Of a DNA stretch of 8,027 bases, positions 1 through 6,829 are shown piece by piece. The notes under the pieces are model-generated. The model saw only the letters and a program-made list of their open reading frames with translations. It was not told where the DNA came from and searched no databases. This DNA comes from Flavobacteriaceae bacterium (GTDB taxonomy: Bacteria > Bacteroidota > Bacteroidia > Flavobacteriales > Flavobacteriaceae). Location: positions 1 to 8,027 of the forward strand of contig JAQWKF010000014.1 of assembly GCA_029247985.1 (NCBI GenBank), written 5' to 3'. How positions within the stretch are numbered: the first letter of the stretch is position 1; each line of letters begins with the position of its first letter. The position numbers and the translations under genes were made by a program.

Positions 1-362
1 AAGTCTTTTTCGGATATGCTGTGTTCGCCTGGGTCTATATCGTAATAGAAACCACTGTCAATAGCTGGACCTATGGTGAGTTTAATACCTGGATATATTT
101 GTTCTAGCGCTTGCGCAAGCAGGTGCGCACTGGAATGCCAAAAAGCTTTTTTCCCTTCGTCGTTATTCCAAGTAAACAATACCAGTTCGCCATCTTCTTG
201 GAGTGGGGTAGTTGCTTCTATGGTGGTTCCGTTATAGGATGCAGAAATTACCGCACGGGCAAGACCCTCGCTTATGGATTGCGCTACCTCAAAGGGCGTA
301 CTGCCGTTGGGCATTTGCTTTATGGCCCCATCGGGCAAACGTATATCAATTGTTGTACTCAT
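1..362 (-). CDS. thrS: Threonine--tRNA ligase, N-terminal part (runs off the left edge)
   Basis: Charges tRNA-Thr with threonine in the cytoplasm. Only the first 120 codons are present; the gene continues beyond base 1. Reading leftward from ATG at 362-360 the protein opens MSTTIDIRLPDGAIKQMP. Residues 1-62 or so fit a TGS domain, and residues 76-80 (HSSAH, followed by LLAQAL) are the first histidine motif of the ThrRS/AlaRS second additional (editing) domain. KLTIGPAIDSGFYYD (94-108) is also typical of ThrRS. The start is chosen because the TGS beta-strand begins immediately after it, as in known ThrS proteins, and no earlier start is needed. It lies 68 bp after the DUF6095 gene on the same strand but has its own promoter. 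The identification is secure; the catalytic core and C-terminal anticodon-binding domain lie outside the window. Confidence 0.95.
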   Translation of the reverse strand, partial: MSTTIDIRLPDGAIKQMPNGSTPFEVAQSISEGLARAVISASYNGTTIEATTPLQEDGELVLFTWNNDEGKKAFWHSSAHLLAQALEQIYPGIKLTIGPAIDSGFYYDIDPGEHSISEKD

Positions 363-369
363 GAAGCAG

Positions 370-399
370 CAAATATAAGCGGAATGTAGAAGTGTTCAA
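370..399 (-). promoter_or_regulatory. Bacteroidota-type promoter for thrS, very close to the start codon
   Basis: On the minus strand TTG (399-397) is followed by exactly 19 nt and then TATATTTG (377-370). This matches the Bacteroidota primary-sigma consensus TTG-N17-23-TAnnTTTG in every specified base. Only 7 nt separate the end of the -7 element from the thrS ATG (362), so transcription should begin within a few bases of the start codon. No terminator hairpin is visible between the DUF6095 stop and this promoter, so read-through from upstream may add a longer transcript. Confidence 0.72.
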
Positions 400-430
400 G
401 AACTTTTTGAGGGATAGTCATTAATTTGCG

Positions 431-649
431 CTATTCTTCATTAAACAACCCTTTAACCATCAGGCGAATGCCCCAAAAACCGAGTGCAATTGAAGCGGCA
501 CACATGAGGATGGCAACGCCCAAAACGGGAATATACAGGGGGTGCTCTTGATTTTTAAAGGCAGATGTCAACACGGTAGGACCCATAAAGGCCAACACTA
601 TGGCATATGCCATAGCGCGAAGACCACGAAAGAGATTTCTTTTATTCAT
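431..649 (-). CDS. Small two-helix membrane protein, DUF6095-like
   Basis: A 72-residue protein of unknown function. A basic N-terminus (MNKRNLFRGLR) is followed by a hydrophobic helix at about 12-30 and a second at about 39-61, joined by a short loop with KNQEHPLYIP (32-41). The GP at 23-24, the SAFKNQEHPL loop and the length resemble the flavobacterial DUF6095 family as I remember it; this was not searched. It should sit in the inner membrane. Its ATG lies 2 nt after the DUF4249 stop codon (TAA-AG-ATG), which suggests translational coupling and cotranscription with the receptor genes upstream. The next gene, thrS, has a separate promoter, so this is probably the last gene of the icd transcript. 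Nothing shows that it functions with the receptor. Confidence 0.8.
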   Translation of the reverse strand: MNKRNLFRGLRAMAYAIVLAFMGPTVLTSAFKNQEHPLYIPVLGVAILMCAASIALGFWGIRLMVKGLFNEE

Positions 650-651
650 CT

Positions 652-1449
652 TTATTCCTCTACAGCAGTAAAGATAAGACTATCTCGTTCTACGACCCTA
701 AAATAACCCAGTGGATAGTCTTGGCTGTTCGTGGTATTTTGAATATTACCACGCAAGCTGGACTTGGCTGTTGCAAATGGACCACCACCGTCTCGTCCAG
801 CATGGGAAATTAATATCTGCATATAGGTATAAAAATCCTTGTCAACACCCATTAGATAAATGGGAGTTGGCGTGTTTTTGGGAAAATACTTATCGTAAAA
901 AAACGAAAAGCTGATTTGATTTCCGTTGTAGAACTCATCTCTTGTCACAAATAGGTTGTTGTAACCAAAATCCATGAGATAGTAATTGCCAGGTTCGGGT
1001 CTATCGGTAAGGCTAACGACGGCTTCAACTTGATCGCCTGTAATAAGGGTGTTTTCGCCTTGTGTCACGCTATCGAGAGGCGTTGACAGTACTAGTGATT
1101 CTGTGGCAGTATACGTGGCTGTATCAACGGTTAAACTGAGTGTAAAAGTGTCATTTTCGCCAATGTCAACATTGTAAATGTAGTAATGTCCGGGTGCATC
1201 TTCTTGCGCCGTAAAAATCATATCAAATTTTTGAAGTGTTACCGTAGCGTTTGATACATAGGGCACTTGATCGTCGTAGTAATCGGCTGTTCGCGATAAA
1301 ATTACTTCCAATGTTCCTGGAGTTTGCCCGAGGTTGCGCCAAAGCATGGCGTCTATGACTAATTTGTTTTCGACGGCGGGTAAGGCCACATTAATGGGGT
1401 CCTCACAACCCATCAATAATAATCCCAATACACAAATTATTTTTTTCAT
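652..1449 (-). CDS. DUF4249 outer-membrane lipoprotein paired with a TonB-dependent receptor
   Basis: A 265-residue lipoprotein. The N-terminus MKKIICVLGLLLMGC has a lysine pair, a hydrophobic stretch and a lipobox (LLMGC, Cys15 lipidated). The acidic residues directly after the cysteine (E16, D17) loosely fit the acidic export signal of Bacteroidota surface lipoproteins. The mature part is rich in beta-strand patterns (for example residues 45-75 and 95-125) and matches the general look of DUF4249 proteins, which are regularly encoded beside TonB-dependent receptors in this phylum. By analogy with SusD-type partners it may cover the receptor and catch the ligand, but this is inference. Its ATG overlaps the receptor stop codon by one base (TGATG), so the two proteins are probably made in fixed ratio. 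Substrate unknown. At 265 residues it seems towards the short end for the family, with no sign of a frameshift. Confidence 0.82.
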   Translation of the reverse strand: MKKIICVLGLLLMGCEDPINVALPAVENKLVIDAMLWRNLGQTPGTLEVILSRTADYYDDQVPYVSNATVTLQKFDMIFTAQEDAPGHYYIYNVDIGENDTFTLSLTVDTATYTATESLVLSTPLDSVTQGENTLITGDQVEAVVSLTDRPEPGNYYLMDFGYNNLFVTRDEFYNGNQISFSFFYDKYFPKNTPTPIYLMGVDKDFYTYMQILISHAGRDGGGPFATAKSSLRGNIQNTTNSQDYPLGYFRVVERDSLIFTAVEE

Positions 1450-3809
1450 CAGAAGCGTATGTTATAAGTTACAGAAGGAATGATACCGAATATAGAGAGC
1501 TTATAGGCCTGGTTTTTTCCTGTTTCGGGGTCTTGTTTAAAGCTAATGGTAGCAGCATTTCTACGGTTGTAAATATTGTAGATACCAAACACCCAGCTTC
1601 CTTTTATTTTTTTGTCTTGTTGTTTTTCTGGGGTCAGGGTTGCAGCGATGTCTATGCGGTGGTAGGTGGGCAGCCGCTGTCCGTTGCGCTGTCCAAAACT
1701 CGGCACTCGGTTTCCCATAAACTCATATTGTCCTTGGGGATAGGTTATGGGTTGGCCTGTTTGTAAAACAGCATTAGCATCCCATTTCCATTTTTTGCTG
1801 TGGCTATAGCTTAAGCTCAGGCTTAGGTCATGGGTTTTGTCATAGGCCGATCGGTACCATGCTCCTTGGTTGATGCCGGGCTCGTCGGCGCTTGCGCCAG
1901 GTGTTTTTTGTTCTGCACGTGACCAGGTATACCCTGCCAATCCTGTCACTTTTCCCTGTGTTTTTCTAAATAAGAGTTCAAGTCCGTAGGCTCTTGCGGT
2001 GCCCGGTAGTAATATCTGCTCTATAGCTTCATTTGCAACCAGTTCTGCACCGTCTATATAGTCATACCTATTAGCTGTATGTTTATAGAAAACTTCCGCT
2101 TCAATTGAATGGCCACTTTCTCTTTCTGTCACATATCCCAATGCCCATTGGTCGGACTGTTGGGGCTTGAGGTAACGCCCACTAGGTGTCCATACATCTA
2201 AGGGGGTAGGTGAGGTGGTGTTGGATATCAGATGTAAATATTGGTTTACGCGCTGATAACTCGCCTTCCATGCGCTTCGCTCTTGACGAAAGACAAGGGT
2301 AAAGCGGGGTTCTATATTTTTATAATGTTGCTTGCTCTCTGCTTTGTTAAAATAACCCAGAGCAGTACCTTGTTGATAGATGCCCAAGGCAGGGTTGTAG
2401 GCGAGAGGTTGGGCATTAACATATTCCAATAAACCAGATTGTGCCAAGCGATTGAACTGATTTATGCGCAGGCCGTAGTGTAGCGCAAGTTTGGGTGAGA
2501 TGTCGTGTTTGGCACTTAAGTATATTGATGCTTCAACAGCAAACTTGTTTTGCAACTGCTCGGTATTAAAGCCGGAAGTGGCGGTTAAGGGTTGTATGTA
2601 GCCGGGATTAAAACTATAATAAGTGCCTTGTACTCCTGTTTCCAAGGTAATTTTTTCCGAAATATTATAGCTTAAATCGTATTTAACATTAAAATTCTGA
2701 ATTCCCGAATCCCAGTCAAAGCCAACAAAGTCTAGTGCGAGCCCGTAGTAGTAGTCGCTGTATATTAGCGAAAGGTTTCCAAATACTTTAGGCGATAAGA
2801 TTCGATTCCAACGCAGGTTTACTACCGTATTGCCATAGGTGTTTTTAAATGTGTTATCAAAGGCAACCACATCACGACCAAAGTAGCCCGAAAGCAGCAG
2901 CCGATTTTTTTCATCTATTGGCAAGGTTATTTTAGTATTTAAGTCATAAAAATAGGCCGTGTTGGGCTGGTCAAATGCTTTTAGAAAAAGGTGGGCGTAA
3001 GTACCTCTTCCAGCGAGAAGAAAAGAACCTTTTCCTAACGGCCCTTCAAGTAAACCACGACTTGATACGGCTCCTATACCCCCATTAAACCGCAAGCGGT
3101 CTTTGGCACCCTCTTTTTGGTCAATGCGTAGCACGGAAGAAACCCTTCCACCGTAGGCGGCGGGTATTCCTCCTTTATAGAGTTGGATGTCTTTGATGGC
3201 ATCGGAGTTAAAAACAGAGAAAAACCCAAACAGGTGGGAGGAGTTAAAGATGGTGGCCTCGTCTAGTAGTATTAGGTTTTGATCAGCTCCTCCACCACGT
3301 ACGTTAAATCCCGAGGCTCCTTCGCCAGCACTGGTTACTCCAGGCAGCAGTTGTATGGTTTTTAGCACGTCAGATTCACCAAAGACAACGGGTGTTTGCT
3401 TGATGGTTTTGGCGGATAAGCGATTGATGCTCATTTCAGGCGAACGCATCCGTATGCGTTCAATATCTTCAGTGACCACCACCTCTTCTAGCTCTTCGTT
3501 CTGTATGGCAAGGCTTAGGTCTAATTTCCGGTTTTGGTCTAGGTTGATTTGAGTGCGCTTGGTTTCAAATCCAATATTTTGATAGATGATTTGATAGGTT
3601 CCAGCAGGCAGTGTAAGGAAATACACCCCGTAGTTATTGCTGACCGTTCCTAGGGATGTGCCTTCGGCATAGATAGTAACGCCCAATAGGGTTTCTTGGG
3701 TGTCGGCAGCTGTTAAGGTCCCGCTAAGGGTATAGGACTGTGCATAGGCTGTTAGTCCCATGCACATCAATAAAGTAGTGATGTAACGTATCAAAGCAAT
3801 TTTTTTCAA
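1449..3809 (-). CDS. TonB-dependent outer-membrane receptor with carboxypeptidase-regulatory-like N-terminal domain
   Basis: A 786-residue outer-membrane transporter driven by TonB-ExbBD. Residues 1-23 form a signal peptide (KKIALIRY, hydrophobic core, cut after AYA). Residues about 25-105 form a CarboxypepD_reg-like beta domain (SGTLTAADTQETLLGVTI, then NNYGVYFLTLPAGTY). EELEEVVVTE (105-114) resembles a TonB box. The plug is about 125-232, with LPGVTSAGEG, FNVRGGGADQN, LLDEATIFN and YKGGIPAAYGGRVSSVL. The remainder is a beta-barrel with many aromatic strand ends and a terminal phenylalanine (TYNIRF). The start codon is TTG (3809-3807): in the same frame upstream there is no ATG before an in-frame TAG, and the next Met residues fall inside the signal peptide. 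It begins 16 nt after icd and shares one base with the DUF4249 gene. DUF4249-linked receptors have no substrate assignable from sequence; none is claimed here. Confidence 0.93.
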   Translation of the reverse strand: MKKIALIRYITTLLMCMGLTAYAQSYTLSGTLTAADTQETLLGVTIYAEGTSLGTVSNNYGVYFLTLPAGTYQIIYQNIGFETKRTQINLDQNRKLDLSLAIQNEELEEVVVTEDIERIRMRSPEMSINRLSAKTIKQTPVVFGESDVLKTIQLLPGVTSAGEGASGFNVRGGGADQNLILLDEATIFNSSHLFGFFSVFNSDAIKDIQLYKGGIPAAYGGRVSSVLRIDQKEGAKDRLRFNGGIGAVSSRGLLEGPLGKGSFLLAGRGTYAHLFLKAFDQPNTAYFYDLNTKITLPIDEKNRLLLSGYFGRDVVAFDNTFKNTYGNTVVNLRWNRILSPKVFGNLSLIYSDYYYGLALDFVGFDWDSGIQNFNVKYDLSYNISEKITLETGVQGTYYSFNPGYIQPLTATSGFNTEQLQNKFAVEASIYLSAKHDISPKLALHYGLRINQFNRLAQSGLLEYVNAQPLAYNPALGIYQQGTALGYFNKAESKQHYKNIEPRFTLVFRQERSAWKASYQRVNQYLHLISNTTSPTPLDVWTPSGRYLKPQQSDQWALGYVTERESGHSIEAEVFYKHTANRYDYIDGAELVANEAIEQILLPGTARAYGLELLFRKTQGKVTGLAGYTWSRAEQKTPGASADEPGINQGAWYRSAYDKTHDLSLSLSYSHSKKWKWDANAVLQTGQPITYPQGQYEFMGNRVPSFGQRNGQRLPTYHRIDIAATLTPEKQQDKKIKGSWVFGIYNIYNRRNAATISFKQDPETGKNQAYKLSIFGIIPSVTYNIRF

Positions 3810-3825
3810 AGATACGCAACCGAGC

Positions 3826-5055
3826 TTATGCAGCTAATGCCTTGTCTAAATTTTCTTTGATAGCAGCAAGAAAATCTTGTGTAGATAAATAGTCTTCACG
3901 TGTCATTTCTTCTTTGTGGATAAGCATGGCGAGGTCTTTGGTCATTTGACCACCTTCAACGGTTTGAATACAAACTTCTTCGAGTTTTGCACAAAAGTCA
4001 GCCAGGTCTCTGTTGTTGTCCAGCTTAGCACGATGTGCCAATCCACGAGTCCATGCAAAAATAGACGCAATAGGGTTGGTAGAAGTTTCTTTCCCTTGCT
4101 GATGTTGGCGGTAGTGACGCGTCACGGTGCCGTGTGCAGCTTCTGCCTCCAGCGTTTTGCCGTCTGGTGTTACTAGGGTAGAAGTCATCAGTCCAAGAGA
4201 ACCAAAGCCTTGGGCTACCGTATCGGACTGTACGTCTCCATCATAGTTTTTACACGCCCACACAAAGCCTCCGCTCCATTTCATGGCTGCGGCCACCATA
4301 TCATCAATAAGACGGTGTTCGTAAGTAATACCTAAGGCTTCAAACTGGTCGATAAACTCGTTTTCAAAAACCTCTTGGAAGATGTCTTTAAAACGACCGT
4401 CATATGCTTTCATGATGGTGTTTTTGGTAGACAGGTATAACGGCCATTTTTTGCTGATAGCACGGTTCATACATGAACGGGCAAAGCCGTAGATAGAAGA
4501 ATCAATGTTGTACATGCTCATGGCTACACCCCCTTCTTGAAAATTGTATACTTCCCATGTTTTGGCTTCACTGCCGTCTTCTGGAGTGAAGGTCATGGTG
4601 AGCTTGCCTTTTCCTTTAATAACGGCATCAGTAGCACGGTATTGATCGCCAAAAGCGTGACGTCCAATGCAGATGGGTTGAGTCCAGCCTTGAACGTAGC
4701 GGGGTACGTTGCTCATGATGATGGGTTCGCGAAAAACGGTCCCACCCACAATATTTCGAATGGTCCCGTTGGGCGAGCGCCACATTTCTTTAAGATCAAA
4801 TTCTTCTACACGGTTTTCGTCGGGTGTAATGGTAGCACATTTGATACCCACGCTGTATTTTTTTATGGCTTCCGCAGCATCTATGGTAATTTGATCGTTG
4901 GTTGCATCACGTGAGGTAACGCTGAGGTCGTAGTATAGCAACTCTACATCTAGGTAGGGGAGTATAAGTTGTTGCTTGATAAAATCCCAAATGATACGAG
5001 TCATTTCATCTCCGTCCATTTCTACTACTGGGTTTGCTACGTGAATTTTAGCCAT
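3826..5055 (-). CDS. icd: NADP-dependent isocitrate dehydrogenase, dimeric eukaryotic-like type
   Basis: Oxidises isocitrate to 2-oxoglutarate and CO2 with NADP+ (TCA cycle, NADPH supply) in the cytoplasm. The 409-residue protein aligns by eye almost residue for residue with human IDH1. Substrate-site residues are present: S94 and N96 in SPNGTIRN, R100, R109, R132 in GRHAFGDQYRATD, and Y139. The catalytic lysine is K211 (LYLSTKNT). Metal-binding aspartates are D252 (RLIDDM) and D274/D278 (YDGDVQSD). The NADP-binding segment HGTVTRHYR (309-317) and TSTNPIASIFAWTRGLAHR (324-342) are intact. It belongs to the homodimeric subfamily, not the E. coli-type enzyme that is controlled by IDH kinase. 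It has its own -7 promoter element and follows the rplS terminator. The receptor gene starts 16 nt after its stop, so receptor expression may depend on the icd promoter. Confidence 0.97.
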   Translation of the reverse strand: MAKIHVANPVVEMDGDEMTRIIWDFIKQQLILPYLDVELLYYDLSVTSRDATNDQITIDAAEAIKKYSVGIKCATITPDENRVEEFDLKEMWRSPNGTIRNIVGGTVFREPIIMSNVPRYVQGWTQPICIGRHAFGDQYRATDAVIKGKGKLTMTFTPEDGSEAKTWEVYNFQEGGVAMSMYNIDSSIYGFARSCMNRAISKKWPLYLSTKNTIMKAYDGRFKDIFQEVFENEFIDQFEALGITYEHRLIDDMVAAAMKWSGGFVWACKNYDGDVQSDTVAQGFGSLGLMTSTLVTPDGKTLEAEAAHGTVTRHYRQHQQGKETSTNPIASIFAWTRGLAHRAKLDNNRDLADFCAKLEEVCIQTVEGGQMTKDLAMLIHKEEMTREDYLSTQDFLAAIKENLDKALAA

Positions 5056-5075
5056 GGTTATTTGTTTGATGGGTG

Positions 5076-5083
5076 CAAATATA
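5076..5083 (-). promoter_or_regulatory. Probable -7 promoter element for the icd transcript
   Basis: TATATTTG on the minus strand (5083-5076) matches TAnnTTTG exactly and lies 20 nt before the icd ATG. It is the same 8-mer, followed by the same C, as at thrS and rplS. A proper TTG at the usual spacing is missing because that position is occupied by the rplS terminator tail; the nearest alternative is CTG at a 23-nt spacing. The leader would be only about 15 nt. Confidence 0.55.
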
Positions 5084-5099
5084 CATCTGGATTAGGTAT

Positions 5100-5133
5100 A
5101 AAAAAACAGCAGCTCAATATTTTGAACTGCTGT
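5100..5133 (-). terminator. Rho-independent terminator of rplS
   Basis: Read on the minus strand, ACAGCAG (5133-5127) pairs with CTGCTGT (5112-5106). Inside the stem a mismatch is followed by four more pairs (TCAA with TTGA) and a 4-nt loop. The stem leads directly into a run of T residues (5106-5100). It lies 44 nt after the rplS stop and just upstream of the icd promoter, so it separates the two transcripts. Confidence 0.85.
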
Positions 5134-5176
5134 GTTGGGTTTGTAACAAAAAATAGCTCTCGACAGGGTTTTGAAC

Positions 5177-5530
5177 CTATCTGTCTTGACGCTCTTTGAT
5201 ACGTGCTTTTTTACCTGTAAGGTCGCGGAAATAGAAAATGCGTGAACGACGTACTTTTCCACGTGCATTCACTTCTATTTTCTGTATACCAGGAAGATTC
5301 ACTGGAAATATACGTTCAACGCCCACAGTACCAGACATTTTACGAATGGTAAAGGTCTTGGTTGCTCCACTTCCTTTGATTTGAATAACGACACCCTTAA
5401 AAAACTGGGTACGCACTTTGCTTCCTTCTCGGATTTCGTAATAAACGGTGATGGTGTCTCCAGCTTGAAAGCTTGGAAGTTCTTTTTTTGGTACAAATTC
5501 GTCCTGTACGTATTGTAGTAAGGGCTCCAT
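5177..5530 (-). CDS. rplS: 50S ribosomal protein L19
   Basis: A component of the large ribosomal subunit at the interface with the 30S subunit. The 117-residue protein begins MEPLLQYVQDEFV. It shows the L19 signature features FQAGDTITVYYEIREGSK (about 21-38), RTQFFKGVVI, the FTIRKMSGTVGVERIFP block, and the basic C-terminal segment KVRRSRIFYFRDLTGKKARI. I place the start at ATG 5530-5528 rather than 33 bases upstream. The longer form would add MFHGAHLKPNK, which is not part of L19, and would lie in the presumed leader RNA. It is followed by a strong terminator and preceded by a full promoter. Unlike the usual trmD-rplS arrangement it does not sit directly after trmD here. Confidence 0.97.
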   Translation of the reverse strand: MEPLLQYVQDEFVPKKELPSFQAGDTITVYYEIREGSKVRTQFFKGVVIQIKGSGATKTFTIRKMSGTVGVERIFPVNLPGIQKIEVNARGKVRRSRIFYFRDLTGKKARIKERQDR

Positions 5531-5592
5531 TTTGTTAGGTTTTAAATGAGCGCCATGAAACATACACGTACCTCGCCAGCGGTTTCAAAGCG
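5531..5592 (-). promoter_or_regulatory. 5' leader of rplS mRNA with a possible stem
   Basis: About 60 nt lie between the inferred transcription start (near 5591) and the rplS ATG, longer than at icd or thrS. TGAAAC (5587-5582) is complementary to GTTTCA (5561-5556), giving a 6-bp stem around a 20-nt loop. Ribosomal-protein leaders that bind their own product are known in Flavobacteria, and I recall an L19 candidate among them, but I cannot compare it here. One short stem is weak evidence. Confidence 0.3.
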
Positions 5593-5596
5593 GTTG

Positions 5597-5626
5597 CAAA
5601 TATAAACCATATCCCTTACTACACAA
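5597..5626 (-). promoter_or_regulatory. Bacteroidota-type promoter for rplS
   Basis: On the minus strand TTG (5626-5624), a 19-nt spacer and TATATTTG (5604-5597) fit TTG-N17-23-TAnnTTTG fully, with the same spacing and -7 octamer as the thrS promoter. It shows that rplS can be transcribed independently of trmD in this genome. Confidence 0.72.
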
Positions 5627-6152
5627 AAAATAAATGCACCCCTCTTGGCTTTTTAAAGATTTACTTACAGAACGTAAGGATTTTACTACAAATTGAATAT
5701 CAAAATTTAATTCATTTCATGCGCATTGACTGTCATTTGATGTTTTGAAATTGATTTTTTTGAAATTCCAATTGCTTCCCCAACAGGTTAAAAAATAATT
5801 TTATACCCATATTAAATACCGTTACAACGGACGTTATTTAACAAAATAATTTAGTGAACATTTAAAACGTACAAAATAAAGTTATAAAAACAATGCCTTT
5901 TTGCATGCACGCCACAAAAAATTTAAAAACATTTAACTAAATGAAAGAACGTTTACTTTTTAGCTTACCAAAAAACATTTGTAATGATTTTCTTACGCAA
6001 CGTTTTTCGCCTCGTTTTTTATGCTTTATGTGTTTTTACATTCACTTGGTGTCATATTTTTTTCACTTGGGCGTAGGCTATATTCTTTGGGCTTTGGGCG
6101 CAAATAAATTTGCTACCGTAAAAATAACTAACCCTAACCCCGTACTAGCTAT
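5627..6152. other. AT-rich intergenic region between divergent rplS and the T9SS protein gene
   Basis: About 525 bp without a convincing gene. Positions 5680-5940 are strongly AT-rich with no palindrome worth calling. A 71-codon open frame (5941-6156) overlaps the next gene by four bases (ATGA), but its product is Phe/Leu/Cys-rich with no domain or signal peptide I recognise, so I do not call it. Near its 3' end TAAATTTG (6105-6112, plus strand) matches the -7 consensus 40 nt before the T9SS gene ATG, without a TTG at normal spacing. Upstream of it TTCACTTGG occurs twice (6041-6049 and 6062-6070). Confidence 0.5.
6105..6112 (+). promoter_or_regulatory. Possible -7 promoter element for the T9SS protein gene
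   Basis: TAAATTTG fits TAnnTTTG in all specified bases and would give a leader of about 35 nt before the ATG at 6153. The -33 side is poor: the nearest TTG trinucleotides give spacers of 15 or 35 nt. In AT-rich DNA such an octamer can arise by chance. Confidence 0.35.
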
Positions 6153-6662
6153 ATGAAATACATCTACTTACTTTTTATGGTCTTTTCCTGCAGCTCACTA
6201 CTGGCCCAACAATCTGCCATAAAACGTGCATCCTTAACCCATGGTTCCCAAACTTCGGAAAATGGAAAATTTATGGTGCAGCAGAGTGTTGGTTTTTTGG
6301 GTGCTATGCAGACCCAAAACCTCGAAAACCACAATGTAACCCGAGGTTTCTTGTTGCCCCAAGCAACCGCTGTTGAGCCCACACTCCCAACAACACCAAA
6401 AATGGAATGGGCGCTGTATCCAAACCCTTTTTCTACGCACATCAACATCGAATTTTCACAAGCCGTTTCTGGGGATATGCATATAACCCTTTTTGATGTA
6501 ACAGGACAACTTGTTTACAACAAAACCCATACCGCCAAGCAACAGCAAAAAATTCCGTTTGATGCCCTCGCACAAGGAGAATACCTTATTCAAGTACGTC
6601 TTATGAACCATCAGTTTAGTGCCCAACTTATTAACTATTCAACCAAACATAGAAGCCAATAA
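6153..6662 (+). CDS. Small secreted protein with a type IX secretion (Por) C-terminal sorting domain
   Basis: A 169-residue exported protein of unknown function. Residues 1-18 are a signal peptide (MKYIYLLFMVFSCSSLLA, then QQ). Residues about 25-70 contain the loose pattern GSQTSENGKFMVQQSVGFLG and later NVTRGFLLPQ. This is like the '...SVGQ...GVQQP...' region seen in many short T9SS proteins of Bacteroidota. After a Pro/Thr linker (74-82), residues 86-162 are a type A sorting domain: YPNPFSTHINIEF, ITLFDVTGQLVYNKT, FDALAQGEYLIQV, FSAQLINYS. The family domain is exported by PorV/PorU-type machinery and cleaved or anchored at the surface. The protein ends about eight residues later than such domains usually do (TKHRSQ tail). 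A second gene starts 2 nt after its stop, so it was probably the first gene of a two-gene unit. Confidence 0.85.
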   Translation: MKYIYLLFMVFSCSSLLAQQSAIKRASLTHGSQTSENGKFMVQQSVGFLGAMQTQNLENHNVTRGFLLPQATAVEPTLPTTPKMEWALYPNPFSTHINIEFSQAVSGDMHITLFDVTGQLVYNKTHTAKQQQKIPFDALAQGEYLIQVRLMNHQFSAQLINYSTKHRSQ

Positions 6663-6664
6663 CC

Positions 6665-6829
6665 ATGACAAATATTTTTAAACACGTTTTATGTATTGCC
6701 TTTTTTGCAATAACCCCCTTTCTTCATGCCCAATGGTATTTTGAATTGGCCAGCAATGATACTCATTTTTCAGATTACAGCATCAGCAGGGTAAAGGCGC
6801 AAACTACACACGTAAACACCGGCCTGTAG
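6665..6829 (+). pseudogene. Truncated exported-protein gene, N-terminus only
   Basis: An ATG 2 nt after the T9SS gene opens a frame of 54 codons. The product begins with a clear signal peptide (MTNIFKHVLCIAFFAITP, then FLHA before QW) and about 15 mature residues (WYFELASNDTHFSDY). From about 6775 the DNA instead matches a GIY-YIG nuclease gene in another frame, and this frame stops at TAG 6827-6829. A signal peptide with only a short foreign-looking tail, placed directly after a T9SS protein, is best read as the start of a larger secreted or outer-membrane protein gene whose remainder was lost. The original product cannot be named. An alternative, less likely, is a genuine short secreted peptide. 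Confidence 0.6.

Noticed and set aside
5146..5185. tRNA 3'-end-like stretch on the minus strand after rplS (GGTTCAAAACCC followed by TGTCGAGAGC)
   Set aside because: It has the GGTTCAAAACC T-loop look, but the 5' half of the T stem does not pair beyond two bases, the acceptor end would start with an unusual base, and no D or anticodon arm precedes it. It overlaps the rplS stop, so neither a tRNA nor an attachment site is called.
5177..5563. Longer rplS starting at 5563
   Set aside because: The extra residues are not part of L19 and the ATG at 5530 matches the family N-terminus.
5664..5678. CTTAC...GTAAG inverted repeat in the intergenic region
   Set aside because: Only 5 bp with a 5-nt loop in AT-rich DNA and no T run; expected by chance.
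5941..6156. 71-codon open frame overlapping the T9SS gene start by ATGA
   Set aside because: The product has no recognisable domain or signal peptide, its composition follows the AT-rich intergenic DNA, and a better -7 element for the T9SS gene lies inside it. A real short gene is possible but not supported.
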